This document shows, piece by piece, positions 1 through 7,087 of a DNA stretch of 37,559 bases (its first letter is position 1; each line of letters starts with the position of its first letter). The notes under the pieces are model-generated. The model was not told where the DNA came from. It worked only from the letters and a program-made list of their open reading frames with translations, and made no database searches. The DNA is from Planctomycetota bacterium (lineage in GTDB: Bacteria; Planctomycetota; Planctomycetia; Gemmatales; Gemmataceae), in NCBI GenBank assembly GCA_003669555.1, contig QWOS01000119.1, positions 1 through 37,559 of the forward strand. The letters are read 5' to 3'. Position numbers and translations under genes: made by a program.

Positions 1-74
1 CTATTCTAGCACCCATCCGGCCAGGATGAAACCTGGCCTGTTTTTTCGGGTAAAGTAGCCCGAATAGCCTTCCC
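1..74. repeat. 74-bp direct repeat, left copy
   Basis: This stretch is identical over all 74 bases to 2215-2288. Similarity seems to continue in diverged form to about 152 (the right copy to about 2375), where both copies share purine-rich runs and a 'gcaggcaatc / gcgggcaatc' end. The repeat may extend left of the window. It carries a hairpin with a T-run on the plus strand and, on the minus strand, an extended -10-like TGCTAGAAT (3-11). The right copy lies directly upstream of a truncated minus-strand gene start, so the repeat may be the duplicated upstream region of a gene family. Confidence 0.9.
19..46 (+). terminator. hairpin with T-run inside left repeat
   Basis: A perfect 7-bp stem (GGCCAGG / CCTGGCC) with a 6-base loop is followed two bases later by six T residues, the form of an intrinsic terminator reading rightward. 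The same structure is at 2233-2260. No plus-strand gene that it would end is visible, so it may have another role. Confidence 0.5.
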
Positions 75-152
75 ACACCGGGGGTCCAGGGGGAGTAAAC
101 CGACGCGCTCTGGTCTCAGGGGTATTTTTAAAAGGCGGGGGATCGCAGGCAA

Positions 153-397
153 TCATCCCACAAAGGCACTACCGTAGTAGTTGGCGAAGGGGTTATTGAC
201 ACTCCAGGCGAAGATGCTGTCGAGTACCACCACCTGATTGAGCAGGGCCTTGGCGCCATCGAACCGGACAATGTTGGTGTGCGGCAGTGCTGGCGCCGGT
301 GATGACCCCGGTGAAACCGTCACCATCGAGGTCGTTGGCGGTGATCGAGGTGCCGCCCAGATATTTTGGATGAGGGCAACTGGTGTTGTCCCAGCAA
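153..397 (-). pseudogene. C-terminal remnant of an FG-GAP/VCBS surface protein
   Basis: On the minus strand this reads LLGQHQLPSSK, then after a one-base shift YLGG..., with ANDLDGDGF (a calcium-binding FG-GAP/VCBS loop), then after a second shift a tail ending ANYYGSAFVG and a stop at 153-155. The order matches the C-terminus of the intact protein at 27997-31530, which has LLGQQQ, YLGG and DWNGDG near its end. Two frameshifts and the lack of any upstream part show it is a dead fragment. Its 5' side is cut close to the stop of the nuclease gene at 447, so the cassette to the right probably replaced the rest of the gene. The open frame at 238-429 on the plus strand is its shadow. Confidence 0.7.
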
Positions 398-446
398 GTG
401 CTCGGCTTTTTTCTGGGCTTTTTGATTGAAGTTCGGGAAAAGTGAT

Positions 447-962
447 TCAGGCTGGCAATTTGTCGTCACGGCTCCCAGGTGATTCTACACGCCATGGAAT
501 ATCCGCCATTTGCCCCATTCTCACAACTTTTGGATGAGGATCAACAGCCTTGATCAATTGCTTCAACCGCTGCAAAACTACCGAAGGGTTGATTGCCCTG
601 GGGAAGAGTGTCGAGTGTTTGGCAGGTTGCTCCAGATGAAGCACCACCCTGATATTCTTCACGCGTACGGCTTGACGGGCAGCCCGCCTCTCGGTGTCAT
701 CTGTTGAGTAAAACTGGGCACCAACCAGTCCAGCAACCGTGTCCCGGATTTTCATGGCTACCTCATCCGCCAAATGGAGAGTCTTGGTTCGGCGGTGTTG
801 CCGATAGTCTTTCACTTCCAGTAACCAGCAACACTCTTTTTTCTCAATCCCCAGGACATCGATCGCTTTGGCACCGCCACAGATGTTGATGAATTGTTTC
901 CGGTAATAAATCCACTCGTCGTATTTCGAGACGCTCCACCCGTCTGGAAAAATGAATTTCAG
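447..962 (-). CDS. small PD-(D/E)XK-type nuclease-like protein
   Basis: This is a 171-aa protein if translation begins at CTG 960-962; the first ATG in frame (815) would leave out the probable active site. Translation upstream of that ATG reads KFIFPDGW, YDEWIYYRKQF, CGGAKAIDVL and WLLEVKDYR. The spacing D35 ... E49-V-K51 fits the core of PD-(D/E)XK nucleases (D, then E-x-K on a strand). A basic, His/Arg-rich helix follows. No ATG or GTG lies between the in-frame stop just upstream and residue 1, so the start is non-canonical (CTG, with AAGGA only three bases away) or the gene is coupled to the ATPase, whose stop is 23 bases upstream. Nuclease activity is inferred from the motif. The same operon as the ATPase suggests an ATPase-nuclease partnership. 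The family seems to be a widespread hypothetical one, but no characterised member is known to me. Confidence 0.72.
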   Translation of the reverse strand: MKFIFPDGWSVSKYDEWIYYRKQFINICGGAKAIDVLGIEKKECCWLLEVKDYRQHRRTKTLHLADEVAMKIRDTVAGLVGAQFYSTDDTERRAARQAVRVKNIRVVLHLEQPAKHSTLFPRAINPSVVLQRLKQLIKAVDPHPKVVRMGQMADIPWRVESPGSRDDKLPA

Positions 963-985
963 ATTTCCTTAAATTATGGTGGGCA

Positions 986-2035
986 TTACTCTGCCTCCGA
1001 GTCCATGTAGCGATCGGATTGACTCAATTCCTCCTGGAGGGAATCAATTTCTCCGATGTCGTCAATAGTCTCTCCTTGCTGGACCGTAACGCCTTCTTCG
1101 CCGTTATGAAGCCCGAAAAACCGTGCTTTCACATTTTCGAAGTCCGCTGATTTCAAGAGGATGTCCAACTCCCGCATCATAAACAAGCTATGGCTCGCCA
1201 CAAAGACTTGAATTCCTGATTTACAGAGGTTTAGGATAGTCCGTGAGACCTTTTTGATAACCTTCGGGTTGAGGTTCGACTCTGGCTCGTCCCAAAAAAG
1301 TGACCCCGTGCCAATCAGCGATGCCGTTGCGATCAGTCTGGCAATCATCGCCAGTTTTCGCATGCCTTCGGCAATGAGGTGAGCTTCCAGATTTCCGGTT
1401 TGAGTCCGCAGGTAAAATCGGCCTTCGTCGAGAATCACTTTGCCGCCAAGTTGTTCCTCGAGCGGCTCAAGCAAGTTCTTGATTTCTGACAGTCGGGGAC
1501 CTTTTGCGAGTGGAGCACCCAGCAGGATGCAGGTGTCGCGCCATGTCTCTTCGAAGGGTAAATCAGTTGTCTCGTAAAGAGACACAAAACCAGGGTAAAT
1601 TGTCAGCAGTTCGCGTGTCGGAAAAAATATGGGTGGCTCTCCCTCCCATTTGGTTGGAAGTTGATCAATTGCAACTTCAGACTTGCTTGCCGTGTTGAAG
1701 GAGAATCCCAAACGTGGCGATGTGGTTTTATACCGCACCTCGATCTCGCACCGGCTTCGGCCGGCCTGACGCCGAGCCAGTCGCCCCAATTCATCCGGTC
1801 GGAATACTCCGCGAAGCTTCTTTGCGACCGCCGTTTCAAGATAGCTTTTTGTTGGCGTTGCTGATCCGGAATCTTTTTCACCCCTCGCGCTTACCGCAGC
1901 AGCAGTATAAGCAGCCTTGAGCACATGAGTTTTTCCAGCCCCGTTTTCGCCCACAATTACATTGAGTCCCGGCGCAAATTCGAAGTCAACTTCAGAAAAG
2001 ACTGTAAGGTTTTTCAGGATAAGTCGGGATAGCAT
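986..2035 (-). CDS. AAA/ABC-type ATPase of the RecF/OLD/SMC-like class
   Basis: A 349-aa soluble ATPase. Walker A is GENGAGKT (residues 29-36) after a RecF-like start (LILKNLTVFSEVDFEF). An ABC-like signature region is AEGMRKLAMI (about 220), Walker B with the catalytic glutamate is LFWDEPE (about 247), a D-loop-like SNLNP follows, and the switch histidine is in VASHSLFMM (about 280). This is the AAA_15/AAA_21 arrangement of small overcoming-lysogenization-like ATPases, without a C-terminal TOPRIM domain, so a separate effector is expected. The nuclease-like gene directly downstream could supply it. A strong Shine-Dalgarno AGGAGG (2042-2047) supports the ATG at 2035. In such families the ATPase often senses or remodels DNA and licenses a nuclease; that role here is inference. 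Confidence 0.85.
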   Translation of the reverse strand: MLSRLILKNLTVFSEVDFEFAPGLNVIVGENGAGKTHVLKAAYTAAAVSARGEKDSGSATPTKSYLETAVAKKLRGVFRPDELGRLARRQAGRSRCEIEVRYKTTSPRLGFSFNTASKSEVAIDQLPTKWEGEPPIFFPTRELLTIYPGFVSLYETTDLPFEETWRDTCILLGAPLAKGPRLSEIKNLLEPLEEQLGGKVILDEGRFYLRTQTGNLEAHLIAEGMRKLAMIARLIATASLIGTGSLFWDEPESNLNPKVIKKVSRTILNLCKSGIQVFVASHSLFMMRELDILLKSADFENVKARFFGLHNGEEGVTVQQGETIDDIGEIDSLQEELSQSDRYMDSEAE

Positions 2036-2067
2036 TGCCTTCCTCCTTCGCTATCAAGCAATGTCTT

Positions 2068-2154
2068 TGGCATCACTTGGTCACGAAACGAAACAGGCGG
2101 AATATCCCCCTGCAGCGGGGCCACAGCGCACAGCAGCAGGCAGAGGCAATTCAT
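2068..2154 (-). pseudogene. N-terminal remnant of a secreted PSCyt/DUF1549-like protein
   Basis: From ATG at 2154 the minus strand encodes a signal peptide (MNCLCLLLCAVAPLQG) followed by DIPPVSFRDQVMP. The 'VSFRxxVMP' segment is the hallmark start of large planctomycete secreted cytochrome-type/DUF1549 proteins, normally followed by a Cys-containing haem-binding stretch. Here the reading continues into unrelated codons and a stop inside the ATPase start region. The remnant of about 29 codons shows the gene was cut at about 2067, which would be the right edge of the inserted ATPase-nuclease cassette. The extended -10-like TGCTAGAAT of the right repeat lies about 63 bases upstream. Confidence 0.55.
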
Positions 2155-2214
2155 GCGGGGTGGTCCGGAAAGGCGGGGTAGAACCAGTTGCCACGCCTGA
2201 CAATTCTCACCACC

Positions 2215-2288
2215 CTATTCTAGCACCCATCCGGCCAGGATGAAACCTGGCCTGTTTTTTCGGGTAAAGTAGCCCGAATAGCCTTCCC
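2215..2288. repeat. 74-bp direct repeat, right copy
   Basis: Identical to 1-74, with a diverged continuation to about 2375. It contains the hairpin/T-run at 2233-2260 and, on the minus strand, TGCTAGAAT at 2217-2225 upstream of the truncated gene start at 2154. In the gene-poor stretch 2036-2512, apart from this repeat and that remnant, 2376-2512 only holds the leader of the DUF1015 gene; nothing else was recognised. Confidence 0.9.
2233..2260 (+). terminator. hairpin with T-run inside right repeat
   Basis: Same 7-bp stem, 6-base loop and six T residues as 19-46. It points toward the DUF1015 gene and would block read-through into it from the left, though the neighbouring ATPase gene runs the other way. 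Confidence 0.5.
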
Positions 2289-2512
2289 TTCGCCGTTTCC
2301 CGGGGGGAAAAACCAGATGTGCTTCCTGCTCCCCGCTATTTCCAGAAAGGCGAGGAATTGCGGGCAATCCGGCCCCCCTGCGTCCAGCCCCTTTTTCACT
2401 GGATTGGTCCTTGGTGGTCGGGAACCCTAGAATGACTGTTTGGCTGGTGGTCACCATTTCCTAGCGGGACGGGTGGCCCGGTTGGGTGGGATGATCGCGG
2501 GGAGTGAATCAG

Positions 2513-3835
2513 ATGGCCGAAGTACAGCCGTTTCGCGGGTATCGCTACAACCTGGCCCAGGTGGGTGCGCTCGAGGATGTGGTGGCACCTCCCTACGATG
2601 TGATCGATGCCGATTTGCAGGACGAACTGTACGCAAAAAACCCCGCCAATGTTGTGCGGCTGATTCTTAACCGGGAATCTCCCGCCGATCATGCCGATGA
2701 CAACCGCTACACCCGCAGCGCCGCCTTCCTGCGCGAGTGGCTGGCCAATGACCTGCTGGTGCAGGATTCGCAGCGTTGTCTCTACGCCGTGGAGCAGTGC
2801 TTCGAGGTGGACGGGCGCATGCTCACCCGCAAGGGATTTTTGGCCCGGGTGAAGCTCGAGCCGTTCGGGCAGGGAAAAATCTTCCCCCATGAAGAGACCC
2901 TGGCGGGGCCCAAAGCCGATCGCCTGAAACTCTTCCGCGCCACGGCGATGAATCTGAGCCCCGTTTTCGGTCTTTATCCCGACCCCACCTCCGCGGTGCC
3001 CAAACTGCTGGACCAGGCCGTTGGCCGCGCTTTGCCTTTACAGGCCACCGACCACCTGGGTGTGGTGAGCCGCCTCTGGCCGGTGCATGACCATCAACTG
3101 GTCAGCCAGATCACCGCCCTCATGGCCCAGAAGCCGGTTTACCTGGCCGATGGTCACCACCGCTACGAAACCGCCCTGAAATATCTGACCGAGCGCGACG
3201 AACAGGCTACCATGGAAGGCCGGCCCCTCGAGCCTGAGGCGGCTCCCCGCTACATCATGATGTTTCTGGTGGCCATGTCTGATCCTGGCCTCGAGATTCA
3301 GCCCACGCACCGGCTCATCCGGGGCCTGCCTGGCCTGACCTCCGGGCAACTGGCAGAGCTGCTGGCACCCGCTTTCGAACTCACCGGCATGGGCCAGGGC
3401 GAAACTGCCTGCCAGGAAGCCTGGGAGGAGATGGAAATGGGCGGCGGGCAAGACACGCTCGCTTTCGGCACCCGCGCCGATGGCCAGTGGCTGCTGGCCA
3501 AGTTGAAAGACCCCGCCCTGATGGAGGCGGCGGCACCCGGCAAGTCGGATGATTGGCGGGAACTGGGTGTGGCCATTCTGCACGAGGTGGCCCTGAACAG
3601 CCTGCTGCGCCCGCATGCCGGACCTGACGGGCTGCGCTGTGCCTATGTGCATCAGATCCGCGAAGTGATCGATGACCAGTCGTCGGCACAGGGTTCCGAC
3701 CTGGCGGCGCTGGTACCACCCGCCACCATGGGGATGGTGGCCATGATTGCCGGGGGCGGGGAGAAAATGCCGCCAAAAAGCACCTATTTTTATCCGAAAA
3801 TTCTCAGTGGTCTGGTGTTCAACCCCCTCCGGTAA
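2513..3835 (+). CDS. DUF1015 family protein
   Basis: A 440-aa protein starting AEVQPFRGYRYN after the Met, with VVAPPYDVID (residues about 27-36) and the conserved YLADGHHRYETAL segment (about 225), both typical of DUF1015 (a conserved protein family of unknown function, sometimes placed near SerA/SerC genes). The length fits the family. The ATG at 2513 was preferred to the in-frame GTG at 2504 because GGGGAG at 2498-2503 lies at a good distance only from the ATG. No signal peptide or membrane segment is seen, so it is probably cytoplasmic. It converges with the kinase gene, separated by 17 bases with no obvious terminator. Confidence 0.9.
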   Translation: MAEVQPFRGYRYNLAQVGALEDVVAPPYDVIDADLQDELYAKNPANVVRLILNRESPADHADDNRYTRSAAFLREWLANDLLVQDSQRCLYAVEQCFEVDGRMLTRKGFLARVKLEPFGQGKIFPHEETLAGPKADRLKLFRATAMNLSPVFGLYPDPTSAVPKLLDQAVGRALPLQATDHLGVVSRLWPVHDHQLVSQITALMAQKPVYLADGHHRYETALKYLTERDEQATMEGRPLEPEAAPRYIMMFLVAMSDPGLEIQPTHRLIRGLPGLTSGQLAELLAPAFELTGMGQGETACQEAWEEMEMGGGQDTLAFGTRADGQWLLAKLKDPALMEAAAPGKSDDWRELGVAILHEVALNSLLRPHAGPDGLRCAYVHQIREVIDDQSSAQGSDLAALVPPATMGMVAMIAGGGEKMPPKSTYFYPKILSGLVFNPLR

Positions 3836-3852
3836 GAAGGGGCTCAGGTTCT

Positions 3853-6069
3853 CTAGCTGGCTCCCATGAAATTGTCAAAGAGGTGCAGGCTGCCGCCGCG
3901 GTCGAGAGCCCACAATTGCGGGTAATCAACCGTGAGCAGCACTGGATCATCCACACCCAGCCGGGCCAGCATGCGGTTGGTCATCGGGTTGTAGAGGAAG
4001 GCCTCACCCGCGCCCTCCCGATCGCCGAGCATCATCAGGGTTGAGCCACCGGGGGTATAAGTGAGCCAGCGTGGTTGTAGCGGGGCCCGAATGGGTGCCG
4101 GTTCTCCCTCAGGTTGCAGGGGGACTGTCTCGGGCAGGATATTTGTCTTGAGGAGATAGGAAAACTCTTCTGGCTGCCAGAAATCGATTTGCCCGGATTC
4201 CGACCACACCGCAGCATGGACCCCGTCAGGGCGTATGGCCAAGCGGAATGTGGCAGGTGAATTCACCAAGACTTTTTGCAGAACAAGGTGGTCCCTGTCG
4301 TTGAAAATGCCGACTTCGCCGTTGACCATGGTCGCCACCCAGGCCGAGCCGATGTCGGGATACCGCGGCACCAGACTGGTGACCGGGGCGCCAAAGCGTG
4401 GCTTGACGGTGGCTGTTAGCCGCCCTGTTTCGCCACTCCACACCGAAACTTCGTTACCACAAGCCACCAGCAGTCTGTTTTGGGCCGTGTCCCAGACTGC
4501 ATCGGTGAGGGCACCTTGGACCGGTGCCCGCTGTTTTACGCCAAGTGCCACTGGTTTGTCTTGCCAACGGAATACCTGCACCTCGCCGAAGGTTCCACAC
4601 ACCGCCAGGGTCGCAAAAGCGGTGCTGAAACGCAGTAACGCGGGTGTGAAGTTCACCTGGCCAAATTCCTGGGCCCGCTGGTCAGGCAGGCTCATGCGCC
4701 ACAACCGGCCTTGATGGTCCGCCCAGATGATAGTCTGCCCATCGTTGGCCTGATTCCAGCCCATTCCCAGGGCCATGGCTATGGCACCCGGTGTCTGGAG
4801 GATCAGCGTGGGCTGCATCAGTGGCACCGGGGCAGGGCGTGTAATTTTCCAGAGGCCCAACCCTGCCAGGCCCACTGCGACAACGATACCGCTGGTCAGC
4901 ACGCTCCTGCGGTTGAGGAGTGGCTGTTTGAGTAAAAGGGGATCGGCCAACTGATCCAGCAGCGCCCGCGCTGATCCGGGGCGTTTGTTGGGCGATTTGG
5001 CTAGCAGCGACATCACCAGGGAATTGAGGCGCTCAGGGATTTCCCGGCGGTAGTGGTTCGGTGGCGTGATGCGGAAGGCGGCGATGGTGCGAAAAATCTC
5101 CAGGGTGTTGGTGCCCGGGAAGACCCGGCTGCCCACCAGCATCTCGTACAGGACACAGCCCAGGCTGAAGAGGTCGCTGGCCGGTCCAATCGTTGCTGTT
5201 CCCTCTGCCTGTTCCGGCGAGAGGTAGGCCGGTGTGCCAATGACCACGCCCGTTGAGGTGATGCCGACCTCTTCAAATTCAGCCAGGGCCAGGCCAAAAT
5301 CGAGCAGTAAAACCTGTTCTTCCCCGGCTGCGCCCGGTTTTTGCAGCCAGAGATTCGAGGGCTTGATATCGCGGTGGAAAATACCCAACTGGTGTGCCGC
5401 CTCCAGGGCCTCAGCGGCCTGGCGGGTGTATTTCACCACCTGGGCCAGAGGCAGGGGGCCTTTTCGGCGCAGCAACTTTTCGAAATTTTCACCCTCCAGC
5501 AGAGGCATCACATGGAAAACGATGCCTGCTGATTCGCCAACTCCCAAAATACGCACGACTCCACGGTGCTGGATGGATTGGGTGGTCAAGGCCTCGCGCA
5601 TGAACCGTTGCCGGGCCTTTTGACTGGCACTCGCACCCTGTTTCAGGGCTTTCAGCGCCACAAGCTGGTTATCCCGGCTGTCGCGGGCCAGAAAAACCAT
5701 GCCCATGCCACCCGCACCGATCACCCTGAGCAGTTCATAATCAGCCAGTTGGCCCAGGCATGACGGAAAGGGTGGCCTGGGTAGAAAGCTGAGGTCGTAG
5801 GTGTTACGGTCGTTTCTGTCCAGTAACCGGGTCAGTTCGCTGGAGGAAGTTGCGTGACTGGTAGCCAAAGGTGCAGCCTGGGCTGGATCATTGGGCAGGC
5901 TTTGCGGCTGCCGCGACCAGAGGGTGTCCAGTCGGGCGGGGCAGACCGGGCACTGTTCCAGATGCCTGAAGAAGCTCTCGGCCATGGCAGCATCAGATCC
6001 GCCCTGGCAAATCTGCCTCAGCTCCTCATCTGTGGGACAAGGCGAAGCGTTTTCAGTCGCGGGTGCCAT
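3853..6069 (-). CDS. membrane Ser/Thr protein kinase with N-terminal zinc finger and C-terminal WD-like domain
   Basis: 738 aa. The N-terminus has an anti-sigma-type zinc-finger pattern H36-x3-C40-x2-C43 (HLEQCPVC). A Hanks-type kinase domain follows (about 110-375): glycine loop GAGGMGMV, VALKALK lysine, catalytic HRDIKPSN, metal-binding DFGLA and the activation segment GTPAYLSPEQAEG, all intact, so it should be active. One transmembrane helix lies near 389-408 (VLTSGIVVAVGLAGLGLWKI). The C-terminal ~330 aa resemble degenerate WD40/beta-propeller repeats and would lie outside the cytoplasm. The sigma factor gene ends 88 bases upstream on the same strand, the known planctomycete pairing of ECF sigma and kinase. 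The zinc finger may hold or sense the sigma factor; that is inference. Confidence 0.92.
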   Translation of the reverse strand: MAPATENASPCPTDEELRQICQGGSDAAMAESFFRHLEQCPVCPARLDTLWSRQPQSLPNDPAQAAPLATSHATSSSELTRLLDRNDRNTYDLSFLPRPPFPSCLGQLADYELLRVIGAGGMGMVFLARDSRDNQLVALKALKQGASASQKARQRFMREALTTQSIQHRGVVRILGVGESAGIVFHVMPLLEGENFEKLLRRKGPLPLAQVVKYTRQAAEALEAAHQLGIFHRDIKPSNLWLQKPGAAGEEQVLLLDFGLALAEFEEVGITSTGVVIGTPAYLSPEQAEGTATIGPASDLFSLGCVLYEMLVGSRVFPGTNTLEIFRTIAAFRITPPNHYRREIPERLNSLVMSLLAKSPNKRPGSARALLDQLADPLLLKQPLLNRRSVLTSGIVVAVGLAGLGLWKITRPAPVPLMQPTLILQTPGAIAMALGMGWNQANDGQTIIWADHQGRLWRMSLPDQRAQEFGQVNFTPALLRFSTAFATLAVCGTFGEVQVFRWQDKPVALGVKQRAPVQGALTDAVWDTAQNRLLVACGNEVSVWSGETGRLTATVKPRFGAPVTSLVPRYPDIGSAWVATMVNGEVGIFNDRDHLVLQKVLVNSPATFRLAIRPDGVHAAVWSESGQIDFWQPEEFSYLLKTNILPETVPLQPEGEPAPIRAPLQPRWLTYTPGGSTLMMLGDREGAGEAFLYNPMTNRMLARLGVDDPVLLTVDYPQLWALDRGGSLHLFDNFMGAS

Positions 6070-6157
6070 AAAATACCGATTTTCAGGAGGGGATTACCGG
6101 TGTGCCATGCTTGCTTTCAGCCGGACTGGTTCCATATGCCTCGCATAGCATTCCCTT

Positions 6158-6712
6158 TCAGGTCAGCAAATCGGCCAGGCACGCTTTCAAACGCAGCGTG
6201 ATGCGGCAGCGAGCCACATAAACGGCGTTGCGTGACATGTTCAGGGCCATGCCAACCAGAACTGGATCCTCCTCGTTGATGTGCGTACGGACAAAGGCCT
6301 GCCATGAGTTTGGCGTAAATTCCTGCGCCACCACGGCGCAGGCTTGCTGGAAAAGAGACTCGTAGCGCTGGCCATCGACCGCGCTGGAACGGCTAATAGC
6401 CAGGATCTCTTGCATTTCGTCAAAATCAACCAGCTTGGGAAAACGCGTTTGACGCAGTTTGGCCAGGTTGCGGCGCAAGAGATTCTTCAGCCAGATGCGC
6501 AGCGACCCGATACCCTGGTGGTGGAAATGCTGAATGTTCTGGTGCACCGCAAGGAAAACTTCTTGCACCAGATCCATGGCATCATCATGGTTGCGGCAGA
6601 GGCGAAGACACCAGGAGGCAACCAACGGGTAGTACACCCCATGAAAGTCATTCCAGACAGCGTCTGACTGGCTGGTTTGTATTTTCTTCAACAGGGAAAG
6701 CGATGTGATCAC
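6158..6712 (-). CDS. ECF-type RNA polymerase sigma factor
   Basis: 184 aa from GTG 6710-6712. The region-2 core is DAMDLVQEVFLAV with the upstream YYPLVASWC segment; region 4 is the helix-turn-helix around LVGMALNMSRNAVYVARCRI. The N-terminus TSLSLLKKIQ... matches the usual start of planctomycete ECF factors within a few residues, so this GTG was chosen over a GTG at 6772 that would add 20 unusual residues. Neither start has a clear Shine-Dalgarno. It is the first gene of a pair with the kinase, whose zinc finger could regulate it. No separate anti-sigma gene is nearby. It would direct polymerase to a specific, unidentified regulon. Confidence 0.88.
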   Translation of the reverse strand: MITSLSLLKKIQTSQSDAVWNDFHGVYYPLVASWCLRLCRNHDDAMDLVQEVFLAVHQNIQHFHHQGIGSLRIWLKNLLRRNLAKLRQTRFPKLVDFDEMQEILAISRSSAVDGQRYESLFQQACAVVAQEFTPNSWQAFVRTHINEEDPVLVGMALNMSRNAVYVARCRITLRLKACLADLLT

Positions 6713-6831
6713 AAGGCGGGCCCTAGTGCAAATATGGGGTAAGGAATCAGAGCATCTTTCGCAATGAACCACATTGGAGCTTTGCAGGATTCTATATAAC
6801 AGACAAGACCAAGCGAGTGAATTGTATGAAA

Positions 6832-6858
6832 GAATGAACGAAATGAACGAAATGAAAT
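6832..6858. repeat. three tandem 9-bp repeats upstream of sigma gene
   Basis: Units gaatgaacg, aaatgaacg and aaatgaaat follow each other exactly at 9-bp spacing. They lie about 120 bases upstream of the sigma start, just upstream (on the minus strand) of an AT-rich TTATATAG stretch that could be a -10 region. They could be binding sites for a regulator or simple low-complexity sequence. Confidence 0.45.
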
Positions 6859-6883
6859 GTTGGAATTTTGCGACGGTGGTTCT

Positions 6884-7028
6884 TTATGCCTCATCCCTGT
6901 CAGCCAACTGGTTGAAGACTTTCCGGTAATCCTCCCACCGGCCCAAATTCATCGCGAGCACCCGGCACATCCGCATGAATTCTGAAGCAAAAAGTTCTTT
7001 TTTTTTGAAATCTCCACCGGGGGATTAG
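6884..7028 (-). pseudogene. possible small coding remnant of unknown origin
   Basis: The stretch 6713-7087 has no complete gene. On the minus strand an open frame with no start codon near its beginning reads KKKELFASEFMRMCRVLAMN, then LGRWEDYRKVFNQLADRDEA and a stop at 6884-6886. It has protein-like composition, and a run of nine A bases (a frameshift-prone site) lies near its 5' end. I do not recognise the family. It could be a decayed gene tail, a 30-aa peptide starting at an internal ATG, or chance. Confidence 0.25.
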
Positions 7029-7087
7029 CCGATAAGAGAAATTGTCAGGTTTATTCACCCCCGATCAGACAGACTTCTGGGAGCCCC

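Noticed and set aside
194-230. TTGACA sequence on the plus strand
   Set aside because: It lies inside the FG-GAP pseudogene with no -10 at a suitable distance and no gene behind it.
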